A DNA stretch of 64,000 nt. Origin: Pycnococcus provasolii. Its lineage: Eukaryota > Chlorophyta > Pseudoscourfieldiophyceae > Pseudoscourfieldiales > Pycnococcaceae. Below, in pieces: positions 37,637-48,850 of this stretch; the stretch's first letter is position 1; each line of letters starts with the position of its first letter. The DNA lies in assembly GCA_938743325.2 (NCBI GenBank), contig OW568867.1:939974-1003973 (forward strand). The letters are read 5' to 3'. The translations under genes and the position numbers were made by a program. The notes under the pieces were generated by a model, which was not told the origin of the DNA, ran no database searches, and saw only the letters and a program-made list of their open reading frames with translations.

Positions 37637-40216
37637 ATGGCGGTGACGTTTCTTGACGGCTCCGAAGAACGCGCGCGTGTTCCTCGGGGGGGAGGGCCTG
37701 ATGCTGGTGGTGATGCGGATTTGGATGGTGTTGTTGGACCCTCGTCAACAACCCGGGGGCCATCCTCCGCCCCCCCGGAGACGTTCACGTCTTCAGACGG
37801 AAGCATGCACACAGGCTACGATATTAGGCACAAACTACAAATGTACCAGGAGTTTAAGAGACAGCACCAGGAGAAAATCAGGGCGAGTGAGGCGACGAAC
37901 GACTCGACAAGTGAGCAGGCGGAGGCGGCCAACGCGACGGAAGTGGACCCTGCAACGTCGCCTTGGCACTTCGTCGCGCACCACGCGTTCGAGATCATGG
38001 ACGGAAAGTACGGGCTGTACAGCCAGTCTATCGTCATCGTCGCAATCCTAGGAGCGGCCGTCCTCGCGGGCGTCAAGCAGAGCAGCGATAAGGAAGATCC
38101 CGCGGTTGACGCGCTGGAGATGGTCATATCCGTCATCTTCTTGCTCGAGGCGTTCTTGAAAATACTTGGAGGAGGGGACACGGACCCGCCGGCGCACCTT
38201 GTCGAGAGCGAGATGGAGAAGTACAACGACCTCGACGCCGACGACCCGAAGAAGCAGAAGCCGTTCCGCGTTAGGCTTGTGCGCAGCGCGCCGCACAAGT
38301 ACTTCTACTCGGCGTGGAACTGCTTCGACTTCGTCGTCACCATCGTGTGCTTCCTTCCCATATCGTCCGCCGGCCTCGTGCTTCGACTGCTTCGACTGCT
38401 GCGACTGCTGCGACTGCTCAACGTCGTGCCGCAGCTGCAGCTCATCCTGCGCGGCCTGTCCGTGGGCATGACGAGCATCGTCGTCATCCTCTTCCTCCTC
38501 TTCCTAGTCTTCTACATGTACGCCATCGTCGGAATCGTGCTGTTCCAGCCCAACGACCCGACGCACTTCCGAAGCCTTGATATCGCGCTGCTGTCCATGT
38601 TCCGCATCGTCACGCTGGAAGATTGGACGGATGTCATGTACATCAACTGGTACGGGTGCAGCAAGTACGGCTACACCGAGGGGACGGTGGACAAAAACTT
38701 TGACTGCACGAGAAGCGACTCGCACGGCATCATCTCCATCGTCTACCACGTCAGCCTCGTGCTTGGCGGAAGCCTCGTCATGCTCAGCCTTTTCGTGGGC
38801 GTGATCACCACCTCGATGCAGGATGAGAGCGACGCGTACACGGCAAAGAAGAACGAGATTATGCTGCGCAACAAGGTGAAGCACACGAAAAGTGCGCAGC
38901 AAAGCGACGAGCGCGTGCGCGATGTGGTGCAGTGCGCTCTCGGCGGAAAGTCGGAACGGCTGGAGGAGCTTATTCTTGAGGTTCGCAACGAACGCAAGAC
39001 CAAGTCCGTGATTGAGTCGATGAATCTGCCACCCTTTCTCGTTTCGTACCAGAACTTTGCCAACAAGGTCGACAACATATTGGAGGGCGAAAGGTTCAAC
39101 AGCTTCACGGGCATCATCATCTTGATTGCCTCGGTGCTCATCGGCATCCGGATGGACCCGACGCTCGACAAGGACGAAGGTGTGAAGGCTCTCGACTTCA
39201 TCTGCCTCCTCTACTTCACCGTCGAGGTGGTGGTCAAGCTCGTCGCCTGCGGCGTCGAGCCGTGGAAGTACGTGATGAGCGGGTGGAATAACTTCGACTT
39301 CGTCGTGGTCGTGCTGAGCTGGTACTACTCGACGATGAAGGTGGTGCGCATCGTTCGATTGCTGCGCGTGCCCAAGCTCGTGAGCGCGTTCCCTCAGATG
39401 CAGGTGATCATCGAGGGTCTCATCCAGGGACTCTACTCGGTCGTTTACATCCTGCTCCTCATGCTGCTGCAGTTTTACATGTTTGCAATCATTGGCATGA
39501 TGCTGTTCAAGGAAAACGACCCGTGGCACTTTGGAACGATATCTCGGACCTTCGTCTCGCTGTTTCGCTGCGCGACGCTCGAGGACTGGACGGATGTGAT
39601 GTACATCAACATCTACGGATGCCACCGGTATCCAGAGAACCCGTTGAACGATGCATCGGCGTACACGAGCCTCACGGGCATGTCATGCAAGCCTGAGGCG
39701 CGAGGATGGGTCGCCGCGTTTTACTTCGTCGCGTTCATCGTCATCGGTAGCCTCGTGACGCTGAGCCTCTTCGTGGGCGTAGTGACGACGGGCATGCAGG
39801 ATGCCGCGGACAGCCTTTTGAAGCAGACGACGGAGCGCAAGGAGCTTGCGGTGCTGCGGAAGCGGTTCAACGCTACCGAGTCGGAAATTGGGATGCTCAA
39901 TCGCGTGTTTGACTTCTTCGACTTGGATGGCGAGGGAACGATGACGATCGACGAGCTGGAGCACGTCTTAAATTTCATCGACCGCGGCGTGACGACGGCA
40001 GATCTGAACTCGATTCTGAAGACGCTCGACGCGAACGACGACGGCATCGTCAACAGATCAGAGTTCTTGACGATGTGCTTAGTATTGCAAGGTCGCAAGG
40101 CGGAGCAGGTGGAGGAAGATGTGAAAACAAGCGGCGGGCTCGTTGGCCGCTTATTAGGTAAAATTGGCTCGCGATTATTTTCTTCGAAGAAAGATGAAGA
40201 AAGTGATGGTGCATGA
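37637..40216 (+). CDS. Two-domain voltage-gated cation channel, EF hands
   Basis: This 859-residue protein starts at the ATG at 37637, after a GA microsatellite in the open frame. Each half has six membrane helices and a pore. Domain I has an S4 with Arg at every third position (about 248-265, LRLLRLLRLLRLL) and the selectivity filter TLEDWTDVMY near 325. Domain II has S4 near 566-585 (KVVRIVRLLRVPK) and an identical filter near 646. Pairing two subunits would give an EEEE-type ring, suggesting Ca2+ or mixed cation conductance. Two EF hands follow S6 (DLDGEGTMTIDE near 761 and DANDDGIVNRSE near 795), implying Ca2+ feedback. Plant TPC1 is also two-domain but carries its EF hands between the domains, so this is a different architecture. 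Confidence 0.85.
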   Translation: MAVTFLDGSEERARVPRGGGPDAGGDADLDGVVGPSSTTRGPSSAPPETFTSSDGSMHTGYDIRHKLQMYQEFKRQHQEKIRASEATNDSTSEQAEAANATEVDPATSPWHFVAHHAFEIMDGKYGLYSQSIVIVAILGAAVLAGVKQSSDKEDPAVDALEMVISVIFLLEAFLKILGGGDTDPPAHLVESEMEKYNDLDADDPKKQKPFRVRLVRSAPHKYFYSAWNCFDFVVTIVCFLPISSAGLVLRLLRLLRLLRLLNVVPQLQLILRGLSVGMTSIVVILFLLFLVFYMYAIVGIVLFQPNDPTHFRSLDIALLSMFRIVTLEDWTDVMYINWYGCSKYGYTEGTVDKNFDCTRSDSHGIISIVYHVSLVLGGSLVMLSLFVGVITTSMQDESDAYTAKKNEIMLRNKVKHTKSAQQSDERVRDVVQCALGGKSERLEELILEVRNERKTKSVIESMNLPPFLVSYQNFANKVDNILEGERFNSFTGIIILIASVLIGIRMDPTLDKDEGVKALDFICLLYFTVEVVVKLVACGVEPWKYVMSGWNNFDFVVVVLSWYYSTMKVVRIVRLLRVPKLVSAFPQMQVIIEGLIQGLYSVVYILLLMLLQFYMFAIIGMMLFKENDPWHFGTISRTFVSLFRCATLEDWTDVMYINIYGCHRYPENPLNDASAYTSLTGMSCKPEARGWVAAFYFVAFIVIGSLVTLSLFVGVVTTGMQDAADSLLKQTTERKELAVLRKRFNATESEIGMLNRVFDFFDLDGEGTMTIDELEHVLNFIDRGVTTADLNSILKTLDANDDGIVNRSEFLTMCLVLQGRKAEQVEEDVKTSGGLVGRLLGKIGSRLFSSKKDEESDGA

Positions 40217-40260
40217 GTAACATGATCTGATAAAACTTTTCTAAATTCATAGTACTATGG

Positions 40261-41862
40261 TCAGCTACTCTCAGACACTACAGGTGCAACACACTCCGCG
40301 CTATCATACATCTCCTCTCCAGGAACGCACAGGCGAAAGCTTCCTCCCGCGGCAATCATGCGCAGGAAAACAGCCTGGAACGTGAACGAGTGCGCCGCCT
40401 CCACGCCGTGTACCTTGTCGTGATAGTGGTACGGAATGTCCGGATTTGGATTCACCTGAAAGCCGTACACGTTCACCTCGTCGCAGACGGAGATGGCTAG
40501 GAACACGCCCTCGATACCCGTCGGCGGCGAGTTGCGCCCGCGCACGCTCAGCATATTCGCCTCCTCCATCAGCAGGTACGACTTCTTGTACATGCCACGC
40601 GCATTTCCCGCAAACTCAGGCGCCACGAAAAGCACAGGCGTCGTGGGATACCGCGCGTGAAGTCCCTCGATGAAGCGCGCGGCACCCATTCCGAAGAGAA
40701 CAACGTGATCTTCGTGCGCACCACGGGCGCGGTGCTTCAGCCACGAACGCGACCAGTTGTTGTTGAGGAAGCGGTGCGTCGTGCGGCTGCCTGCGTACTT
40801 CTCGAATCCATCCGTCGGACCGTCGTTGAAGCGAAAGATTGCGTCGTGCGCGTCGATCGCCGCGCCGTCCTCGCGCTGCAGAAGAACGCCACTGTTGCCC
40901 ACCACCGCGCATCGCTTGTACATACCCTCCGCGAGGTCTTTCAGCGGCAGAGCATCCATCACACCCTGACGAGGGTGCGGCAGATACTTGTTGCTTGGAT
41001 CGTTCTTGTTGACGAGGATGCGCTTGATGTGAGCCGACGCGTACGTTGGAGTGCGTGGAACGTGCAGCTGCTGCAGGATGGACAACAGCTCGTCCTTCGT
41101 CAGCTCGTGGTCAATTTGCTGTTTCGGTGGCTTTGTTCTTCTTTGCGGCTGCAAAGCTGCTGCCGAGGTGGTGGCTGCTGCGTCGGTGACAGACTCCGAG
41201 GACGAAGAATCCTCCGAGGACGAAGTATCCTCTGAGGACTCCTCGTCCTCGTCCTCGTCTTCCCGGACACCCTCCTCCTGCTGCGTCGCCTTCTCCTCCT
41301 CCTCCTCCTCCTCCTCTTCGGCATGCGCGGGCACTGACGTCGTCGTTGCCAAGGCAGCAGCAGCAGGAGCAGCAGGAGCAGCAGAAGCGTGGTGCCTTGC
41401 ACGCACACCGGCCCGTCTTCTTGCGAATCGATCTCTTTCCCGTTCCCCCGCACTTTCGACGCTCCTCGTTTCCGCCGCGGCCGCTGCCGCCGACTCTGCC
41501 GCTGCACGCACAGCCTTGGCCCTTCTCGCGAGTCCCTGCTTGAGTGCGGATGAAGCAGCATTTGAGTTTTGTTGGGAGTGATCCGCCGACGTTACCGAGG
41601 ACTTGGTATTGACTGTGTAAACGATCGTCAGAAGTGCAAGTGCCGCGAGCACGTATCTTAGAATATTTCTCGCCGACAGCGCTTGTTGTTGTCGATGATA
41701 TGCTGTGGTGACGTACGTTCCTTCCGTGTCCGTCTCAAAGTCTTCGTGCGGATCGATGGTAGTGTCGTCTGCAGATGCGATCGCGACAGCAGAACCACCA
41801 CCATTGGCACCGGCACCGGCTCCTCCTGCTGTTGACGAGTGTCGAGCACGAGCAACGGGCAT
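40261..41862 (-). CDS. GT29 sialyltransferase-like Golgi enzyme
   Basis: This 533-residue type II membrane protein starts at the ATG at 41862. A membrane span lies near 65-85 (LRYVLAALALLTIVYTV), then a long Ala/Glu-rich stem. The catalytic part (about 310-520) shows the GT29 sialylmotifs: L (CAVVGNSGVLLQ, then IDAHDAIFRFNDGPT), S (PPTGIEGVFLAISVCDEVNVYGF) and a YHYHDK motif III/VS region with the conserved His. GT29 members in animals transfer sialic acid. Algal and plant members exist, but their donor may be a sialic-acid-like sugar such as KDO. Donor and acceptor are unknown. Confidence 0.8.
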   Translation of the reverse strand: MPVARARHSSTAGGAGAGANGGGSAVAIASADDTTIDPHEDFETDTEGTYVTTAYHRQQQALSARNILRYVLAALALLTIVYTVNTKSSVTSADHSQQNSNAASSALKQGLARRAKAVRAAAESAAAAAAETRSVESAGERERDRFARRRAGVRARHHASAAPAAPAAAALATTTSVPAHAEEEEEEEEEKATQQEEGVREDEDEDEESSEDTSSSEDSSSSESVTDAAATTSAAALQPQRRTKPPKQQIDHELTKDELLSILQQLHVPRTPTYASAHIKRILVNKNDPSNKYLPHPRQGVMDALPLKDLAEGMYKRCAVVGNSGVLLQREDGAAIDAHDAIFRFNDGPTDGFEKYAGSRTTHRFLNNNWSRSWLKHRARGAHEDHVVLFGMGAARFIEGLHARYPTTPVLFVAPEFAGNARGMYKKSYLLMEEANMLSVRGRNSPPTGIEGVFLAISVCDEVNVYGFQVNPNPDIPYHYHDKVHGVEAAHSFTFQAVFLRMIAAGGSFRLCVPGEEMYDSAECVAPVVSESS

Positions 41863-42124
41863 CGTGATGTAAACAACACGATAGCTATTGCTATATAGCT
41901 GTTGCAAGAGACAGCAACTTGCCCGGATAAAAGTTAAGGTAAGCGGCCGGATGCCGGGATGGGAAGGGGAAGGGAAGGGAGGGGGACCTGGACCAAACAG
42001 TTGAACTCTTTCTTCTGCTGTTGTTGCACAGACGGACTGACGGAGGGGACAGACAACGACAACGACGGGAGTTTTTACTTGAAGTGGGGACCTTTTTGGA
42101 CAAAGTTTACGGGAAGTGGACCTT

Positions 42125-42175
42125 TAACCCTAACCCTAACCCTAACCCTAAACCCTAACTTGCGCTAAACCCTAA
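42125..42175 (-). repeat. Interstitial telomere and telo-box cluster
   Basis: About five CCCTAA units are followed by two AAACCCTAA motifs (42150-42158 and 42167-42175). The cluster sits between divergent genes, about 210 bp before the helicase ATG. Confidence 0.9.
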
Positions 42176-42384
42176 CGGTCATCTCGACAAAGACCGGGAT
42201 CCCCGGCGTCCCGGTCCCGTGCCCCCTCTGAGTACTTGTTCTACGACGGATCCCCGAAGACTAGTGGTAGCCGGTCGGGACCTCGTCCCCTGGCAAAACC
42301 TTGGGCTTCGGTCGGCTTCGGTCTCTTGACTTCTTCTCGGCGGCGGCAATCACATTTTATACATTCTAACAAAGGTGTCTAACA

Positions 42385-44001
42385 ATGTCCTCCAATAATG
42401 GTGGTATCGTTCTCTTCGCGCCTTCGTCAGGCGAGAAGAGAACAATACCTCCATCCTCGTCGTCGTTGCCGTCGAAGAAGAAGAAGAAGCACACGCTCCA
42501 GGGTGGCAACATTGCTCTCGGACAGGCATCCGCTTTCGAAGAGGCAGCACCACCAACATTCACCATCCTCGCGACGTGGCTGCAGACTGCGCTTGCCCAG
42601 CTTAATATACACAAGCCAACTGACGTGCAGCAGGCAACTATACCACACGCGCTCAAGGGGGAATCAGTGCACGCGGCTGCGCCAACCGGCTCGGGCAAGA
42701 CTGCCGCGTACGCACTTCCTCTCCTGCACAGGTGGTCTCAGGAGAGATACGGCGTGTTCGCGCTCATACTCCTGCCGTCACGAGAACTCGTCCTGCAGGT
42801 GGCGGAGACGTTCGAGAGCCTCGGCGCACCCGCGAGAGTCGCCGTGTGCCGCGTATCGGGAGGTCTGGACATGGACACGGAGCGACGCGCGCTCGCGATG
42901 AGACCACACTTCGTGACGGCAACACCGGGGCGACTTGCCGACCACATCCGCTCGGACGCCGACGCGGCGGCGGCGCTGGCGAGATGTCGAGCCGTAGTGT
43001 ACGACGAGGCGGACAGGCTACTCGAGCCTTCGTTCGAAGCGGATATGGCGACCATCCTTGACGCGCTGCCGCGAGGAAAACGACAGTCGTTCCTATTCAG
43101 CGCCACCATCACCACGGACGTCGCACGAGCGGCACGCGCCATGTCAGGTGCACACGTCTACGTGGACGCAAAGGTGCGCTCGCACAAGGAGGATGACGGC
43201 GCGCGCGTGCCGTCGCACATTCAACAAACGTACCTCTGGCTGCCGTCGCGAGTGCGCGATGCGTACGTGTTCTCGACGCTGCACGCGTGCCTCGGCGACA
43301 GGCTTTGGCGAGAGGGCATGGGACTCGATCGAATACAGGGTGGCGCCAAGGCGTCGGCGGCAGCCCTCGAAGCGAAGGGCGGCAAGAAGAGACGGAGAGA
43401 GAGCAACGAGCCTGAAGGCGGCGAGGCGGCTTCAGCACCGGCTGTGCCAGCGTCTCCGCCGTCGGGTATGCGAAGTGCCATCGTGTTCTGCTCGACGCGC
43501 GAACAGTGCCAGCTGCTGCACGCAACCGCGCTCGCGCTGGGGGCCAAGGCTGGCGCGCTGCATGCGGGCATGAAGCAGCGCGACCGCGAGGAGGCTTTGC
43601 TGCGCTTCCGCGGCGCCAATCTCGCCGTTCTGTTCGCCACGGACGTTGCGAGCCGTGGTTTGGACATTCCGACGGTGGACCTCGTCGTCAACGCGTCACT
43701 GCCTCGCGACCCGGCTGTTTACGTGCATCGCGTCGGACGTGCGGCACGCGAGCGTGGCATGCGCGGATGGGCGGTGAGCTGCGTCTGCGAGCGCGACGTG
43801 TCTCTCGTGCAAGCAATCGAGACGTTCGTGTACGGCCCTACGGCAAAGAGGAGGTGGGAGCTGTGCCCGTGGGTCAACGACGACATCGTCCTGAGGCAAA
43901 TGGCCAAGGTTTGCACCGCACGTAAGGTGGCAGCCCTGCGTCTGGCGGAGGAGGAGGAACTCGAGGCTGACCGGAAGGGTAAGCAAGCTGCTGCTGTGTA
44001 A
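42385..44001 (+). CDS. DDX49: DEAD-box RNA helicase, DDX49/Dbp8-like
   Basis: This 538-residue protein starts at the ATG at 42385. Helicase motifs are in order: Q motif (TDVQQATIPHAL), I APTGSGKT (about 98-105), Ia PSREL (Thr replaced by Ser), Ib TPGRLADH, II DEAD (in VVYDEADRLL), III SAT, IV IVFCSTREQC, V ATDVASRGLDIPTVDLVVN and VI HRVGRAARE. Order and local sequence are closest to Dbp8/DDX49, a nucleolar helicase needed for 40S ribosome biogenesis. An insert of about 40 residues (Lys/Arg and Glu-rich, near 315-365) separates the two RecA domains. Assignment to Dbp8 rather than another ribosomal DEAD protein is inference from memory of the family. Confidence 0.8.
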   Translation: MSSNNGGIVLFAPSSGEKRTIPPSSSSLPSKKKKKHTLQGGNIALGQASAFEEAAPPTFTILATWLQTALAQLNIHKPTDVQQATIPHALKGESVHAAAPTGSGKTAAYALPLLHRWSQERYGVFALILLPSRELVLQVAETFESLGAPARVAVCRVSGGLDMDTERRALAMRPHFVTATPGRLADHIRSDADAAAALARCRAVVYDEADRLLEPSFEADMATILDALPRGKRQSFLFSATITTDVARAARAMSGAHVYVDAKVRSHKEDDGARVPSHIQQTYLWLPSRVRDAYVFSTLHACLGDRLWREGMGLDRIQGGAKASAAALEAKGGKKRRRESNEPEGGEAASAPAVPASPPSGMRSAIVFCSTREQCQLLHATALALGAKAGALHAGMKQRDREEALLRFRGANLAVLFATDVASRGLDIPTVDLVVNASLPRDPAVYVHRVGRAARERGMRGWAVSCVCERDVSLVQAIETFVYGPTAKRRWELCPWVNDDIVLRQMAKVCTARKVAALRLAEEEELEADRKGKQAAAV

Positions 44002-44239
44002 CTTTACTTTTGTTTTTTTTCCGCTTGCGCAAAAAAAAAGGGTTCGGAATCGCGCGCCTTGATCCACTTGGCCACAAGACCTTGATCATGTTTGAAAAAA
44101 ATGACGGCCATTGCTGGTCGTCGTCATCTTCATCTTCATCATCGACATCATCATCATCCTCATGAGGATTAGGGGTTAGGGGACTATCGTAGGGTTAACC
44201 CTGGCCCTAAAACCCTACTCATCATGATCATGACACTGA

Positions 44240-44290
44240 TTTGATCTTGGCGAGAGTCGAACTCGCGATCTCGCGAGCGTTTCTCCGACA
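44240..44290 (-). other. Possible tRNA 3'-half fragment
   Basis: Read on the - strand, GCGAG-TTCGACT-CTCGC forms a perfect T-arm with a B-box-like core, followed by CAAGATCA, the shape of an acceptor 3' strand plus discriminator base. I could not find a matching 5' acceptor strand or A box within about 150 bp on either side. It may be a pseudo-tRNA, a fragment or coincidence. Confidence 0.3.
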
Positions 44291-44375
44291 CAGAAACAAA
44301 CTTCGGTTCATTGGTTTTTGGGGGTCTTCGTGGCTGATCGTTGCCGACGATTTATTTTACCATCATAATTTGACA

Positions 44376-45728
44376 ATGTCGTCTTCGACGTCGTCGCACA
44401 CTCGTCGCAGCGTCACACAGCGCCTGCGGCGTAACAAGTCTCGGGCGGTGGTGGCGGCAGCAGCAGCAGCAGCACGCAACGAAAATAATGTACGCACACC
44501 GCACTCGGGCTACCACTACGACAACACACCTCGGAGGTTCTTCGAGGGATGGTACTGGCGCGTCACCATGCCATCCCATGAAACGTCGTTCGCTCTCATC
44601 TACAGCCGAGAAGACCCGTTCGACGACGGCGATAACAAGGATACATTCAACAGCGTGGGTGTTCAGATCATGGGACCCAACGACGGGTATATTGCACGCG
44701 AGGCACGCGGTGCAGACAACACGCAGTCGTTCTGGGCGAGAAGGAACGAGCTTGCGCTCGGATTCGTGTTCGGCGCGCAAAACAGGCCGCCTCTCGGGCA
44801 GCTGCCGCGCGGTGCGCTCTTGTCAGCACTTGACGCAAGACGCACGAGCGGGTTTTCGGCAACGGCAACGAGGCACGAGGGTGTGCTCGACGCTATGGAG
44901 TGGCCGAACGAGCCGACGTGCACGGTGTCCAGCGCGCGGTGGAGCTTCGACACGACACCCGTGCTCGGGTGGGGTGGAGGTGCGCACGATCGGCAGAAGG
45001 CGACAGCTGGATGGCTAGCGGCGCTTCCCGTGTTCGAGCCGCACTGGCAGGTGCTGATGGCGCACGGAACGTCAACGGGAACATTCACGTGGGGAGACAC
45101 GACGTACGAGTTTGAGGATGCGCCGACGTACGCGGAGAAGAACTGGGGTGGAAGCTTCCCACGCAAGTGGTTTTGGGCACAGTGCAACGACTGGACGAGC
45201 GGCGCGAGCGACGACGCCGCGCCGGCATCGGTGACACTCGCGGGAGCGACGCGAGCGTCGCCGCTAAGCGCGAGTGGCTTGGAGGATGTTGCCATCCTCG
45301 CGGTTCACGTCGGCGGCGCGTACTACGAAGTGTCGCCGATGGTGGGCACCGTCTCGTGGGACGTGTCTCCGTGGGGACGTTGGCACGCGTCAGGTTCCAC
45401 GAGCGACGGGCGTGTGCAAATCACGCTGGATGCCGAGTGCGCCCAAGAGGCGGGAGTGCCTCTTCGTGCACCCACCGCGGACGGCGGCCTTGCGACATTC
45501 TGCCGCGACACGTTCCACGGCGACGTGCGCGTGGTGGTGAAAGAAGACGGCGTTGTGGTGGCGGAGCTGCAGAGCGACTCGTGCGCGCTGGAAGTTGGCG
45601 GCGGTCCTTGGTGGTCGACGTGGCGTTGCGAAACCGCGATGAGCGAGGTGACGCGAACCTTGCTGCGTTTGGACGGCGTGGATGCTGTGGCGGAGGATTT
45701 GCTGAAGACTGTTTTCCCTGGATACTAA
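44376..45728 (+). CDS. VTE1: Tocopherol cyclase
   Basis: This 450-residue protein starts at the ATG at 44376; the frame opens 45 codons earlier in tRNA-like sequence. Tocopherol cyclase closes the chromanol ring in vitamin E synthesis, in the plastid envelope and plastoglobules. Diagnostic matches are PHSGYHYDNTPRRFFEGWYWRV near the start, GVQIMGPNDGYI, TYEFEDAPTYAEKNWGGSFPRKWFWAQCN and SPMVGTVSWDVSPWGRW. A Ser/Arg-rich N-terminus (about 1-40) fits a transit peptide. Length agrees with plant VTE1. It lies four genes from the desaturase; both belong to plastid isoprenoid metabolism, but clustering is probably chance. Confidence 0.92.
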   Translation: MSSSTSSHTRRSVTQRLRRNKSRAVVAAAAAAARNENNVRTPHSGYHYDNTPRRFFEGWYWRVTMPSHETSFALIYSREDPFDDGDNKDTFNSVGVQIMGPNDGYIAREARGADNTQSFWARRNELALGFVFGAQNRPPLGQLPRGALLSALDARRTSGFSATATRHEGVLDAMEWPNEPTCTVSSARWSFDTTPVLGWGGGAHDRQKATAGWLAALPVFEPHWQVLMAHGTSTGTFTWGDTTYEFEDAPTYAEKNWGGSFPRKWFWAQCNDWTSGASDDAAPASVTLAGATRASPLSASGLEDVAILAVHVGGAYYEVSPMVGTVSWDVSPWGRWHASGSTSDGRVQITLDAECAQEAGVPLRAPTADGGLATFCRDTFHGDVRVVVKEDGVVVAELQSDSCALEVGGGPWWSTWRCETAMSEVTRTLLRLDGVDAVAEDLLKTVFPGY

Positions 45729-45831
45729 AGGGTTGTATAATAAGTTTTTTTTTTACAGAGATTTAGTATTGTATTGTACATAAGACTATATTGTGCTTTG
45801 CCATTTATCCATTTATCCATTTATCCATCCA

Positions 45832-46617
45832 TCATCCAAAGCCGGTCGTTTTCTTACCCGCGCCACCCTTCTTCTGACGCTTGTACGCGACGCCGACGGC
45901 GGCGGGAAAGATGGCACTTGATCCCCACTTGTCGTCAAGCTCTATGCGTTCGAACCCTGCGAAAGCGAGCTCGGCGGCGGTAGTTCTTACCGCCTCAGGC
46001 TGCGCCATGAGCCCTTCCATGTCATCTGGGTTCACGGGAGGAGGCACGCCCGTCAGCGGGTCTGTGACAAGTATGATGGGAGCACCCACCTTGAGCACGC
46101 GGTTCGCCTCCGCGAGCGCATTTCTGACACTTGGCACGTCTCCCAAGTTTGTCAGGCACGTGACCGCCTCGCACGACTCGTCTGCAAGTTCCGCAGCGTC
46201 AGATACGGCGACGACGTCCACTCCACTCTTCATCGCAAACTGCTTGAGCAGCTCCTCATCCTTGCTTCCTTTGGGTGTGCCGTACGCGAGCACGCGAGAG
46301 CGCGTTGGATAGTAGTACAGGTTTCTCCCCTTGGGAGCTAGCTCGAGCACGTTTGTGTTGTCGTTTGCGTCAACGAACTTGGACACCATGGCGGCGGCGA
46401 TGTACTGCTTTCTGAAGTACGTTACCGCTTTTGCGCCTCCGACGACGAGCGCCGCGACAGCCCCTGTTCCGACGACGGCGACTCCGACGGACATGTCGCA
46501 AGAGACGTGTCTCATACGCTGGATTCTCCCCAAGTGTCGTTTGTTGAGTGGCGTCGAAGCGTGGCACCCAAGCCGCTGTTGTTGGGAGAGCGAGGGAGAG
46601 CGAGGGAGCATCGTCAT
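45832..46617 (-). CDS. Membrane-anchored methyltransferase-like protein
   Basis: This 261-residue protein starts at the ATG at 46617. A hydrophobic segment (SVGVAVVGTGAVAALVVGG, about 43-61) is followed by a class I methyltransferase-like fold: TNVLELAPKGRNLYYYP (motif I region, with the GxGxG loop replaced), then EAVTCLTNLGDVPSVRNALAEANRVLKVGAPIILVTDP, the motif that precedes the last strands in UbiE-type enzymes. The SAM glycine loop is poor, so it may bind SAM weakly or not at all. It converges with VTE1. Organelle targeting is possible from the basic N-terminus. Confidence 0.6.
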   Translation of the reverse strand: MTMLPRSPSLSQQQRLGCHASTPLNKRHLGRIQRMRHVSCDMSVGVAVVGTGAVAALVVGGAKAVTYFRKQYIAAAMVSKFVDANDNTNVLELAPKGRNLYYYPTRSRVLAYGTPKGSKDEELLKQFAMKSGVDVVAVSDAAELADESCEAVTCLTNLGDVPSVRNALAEANRVLKVGAPIILVTDPLTGVPPPVNPDDMEGLMAQPEAVRTTAAELAFAGFERIELDDKWGSSAIFPAAVGVAYKRQKKGGAGKKTTGFG

Positions 46618-48378
<1,761 letters not shown>

Positions 48379-48568
48379 GATAGTTAGGCGAGTGAGTGAG
48401 TGAGTGAGTGGCTGAGACTTGTTGTTGTTATGGATATGGTGGATATGGTGGTGGAGGTGGTCGGGTGCTGGTGGTTTTTTTACTCTTTGTTTTTCTTTTT
48501 TTTTCTAAATATTGTCAATTGGAATATTCTCTCCCACCGCAGCATCGTGCGCAATGCCGTCCCGGTTT

Positions 48569-48729
48569 TGGACACTTTCCCCTTCCATCGTCAGATCGAG
48601 CCCGGCTTAGAGTATGAACGCCCCGATATAAGCAATGCTCTGATTGCTCAGCAGAGCATACGCTTCACAACCTTGGCAGAGCGTACGCTTCACAACCTTA
48701 CCTTGCAAAATACTTGCGAGTTTTTTTTT
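48569..48729 (+). pseudogene. Decayed permuted tRNA-Val(CAC) copy
   Basis: This segment matches the intact gene at 49264-49395 but is broken. The 3' half has lost the anticodon-stem strand, variable loop and 5' T-stem, leaving ATCGAGCCCGG and TTAGAGTA. The 5' half has a shortened D-loop and then repeats GCAGAGC-GTACGCTTCACA a second time. A nine-T tract (48721-48729) remains. The homology begins at GGACACTTTCCCCTTCC, also found before the intact copy, so it arose by local duplication. Confidence 0.75.
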
Positions 48730-48850
48730 GTTCACGCATATGAGTCAAAGCCACGTGAGACAGACGGTGTTGTGTCCCAACGTGTTCCCCACGCACGTTG
48801 TGTCTGGGGATCGATCTGGGATTAACCCCGGACAGAATGGGATTCGGGGT

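Noticed and set aside
38504-39625. 373-codon His/Asp-rich frame opposite the channel
   Set aside because: Antisense shadow of the channel gene. His-rich composition comes from reversed Val/Met codons.
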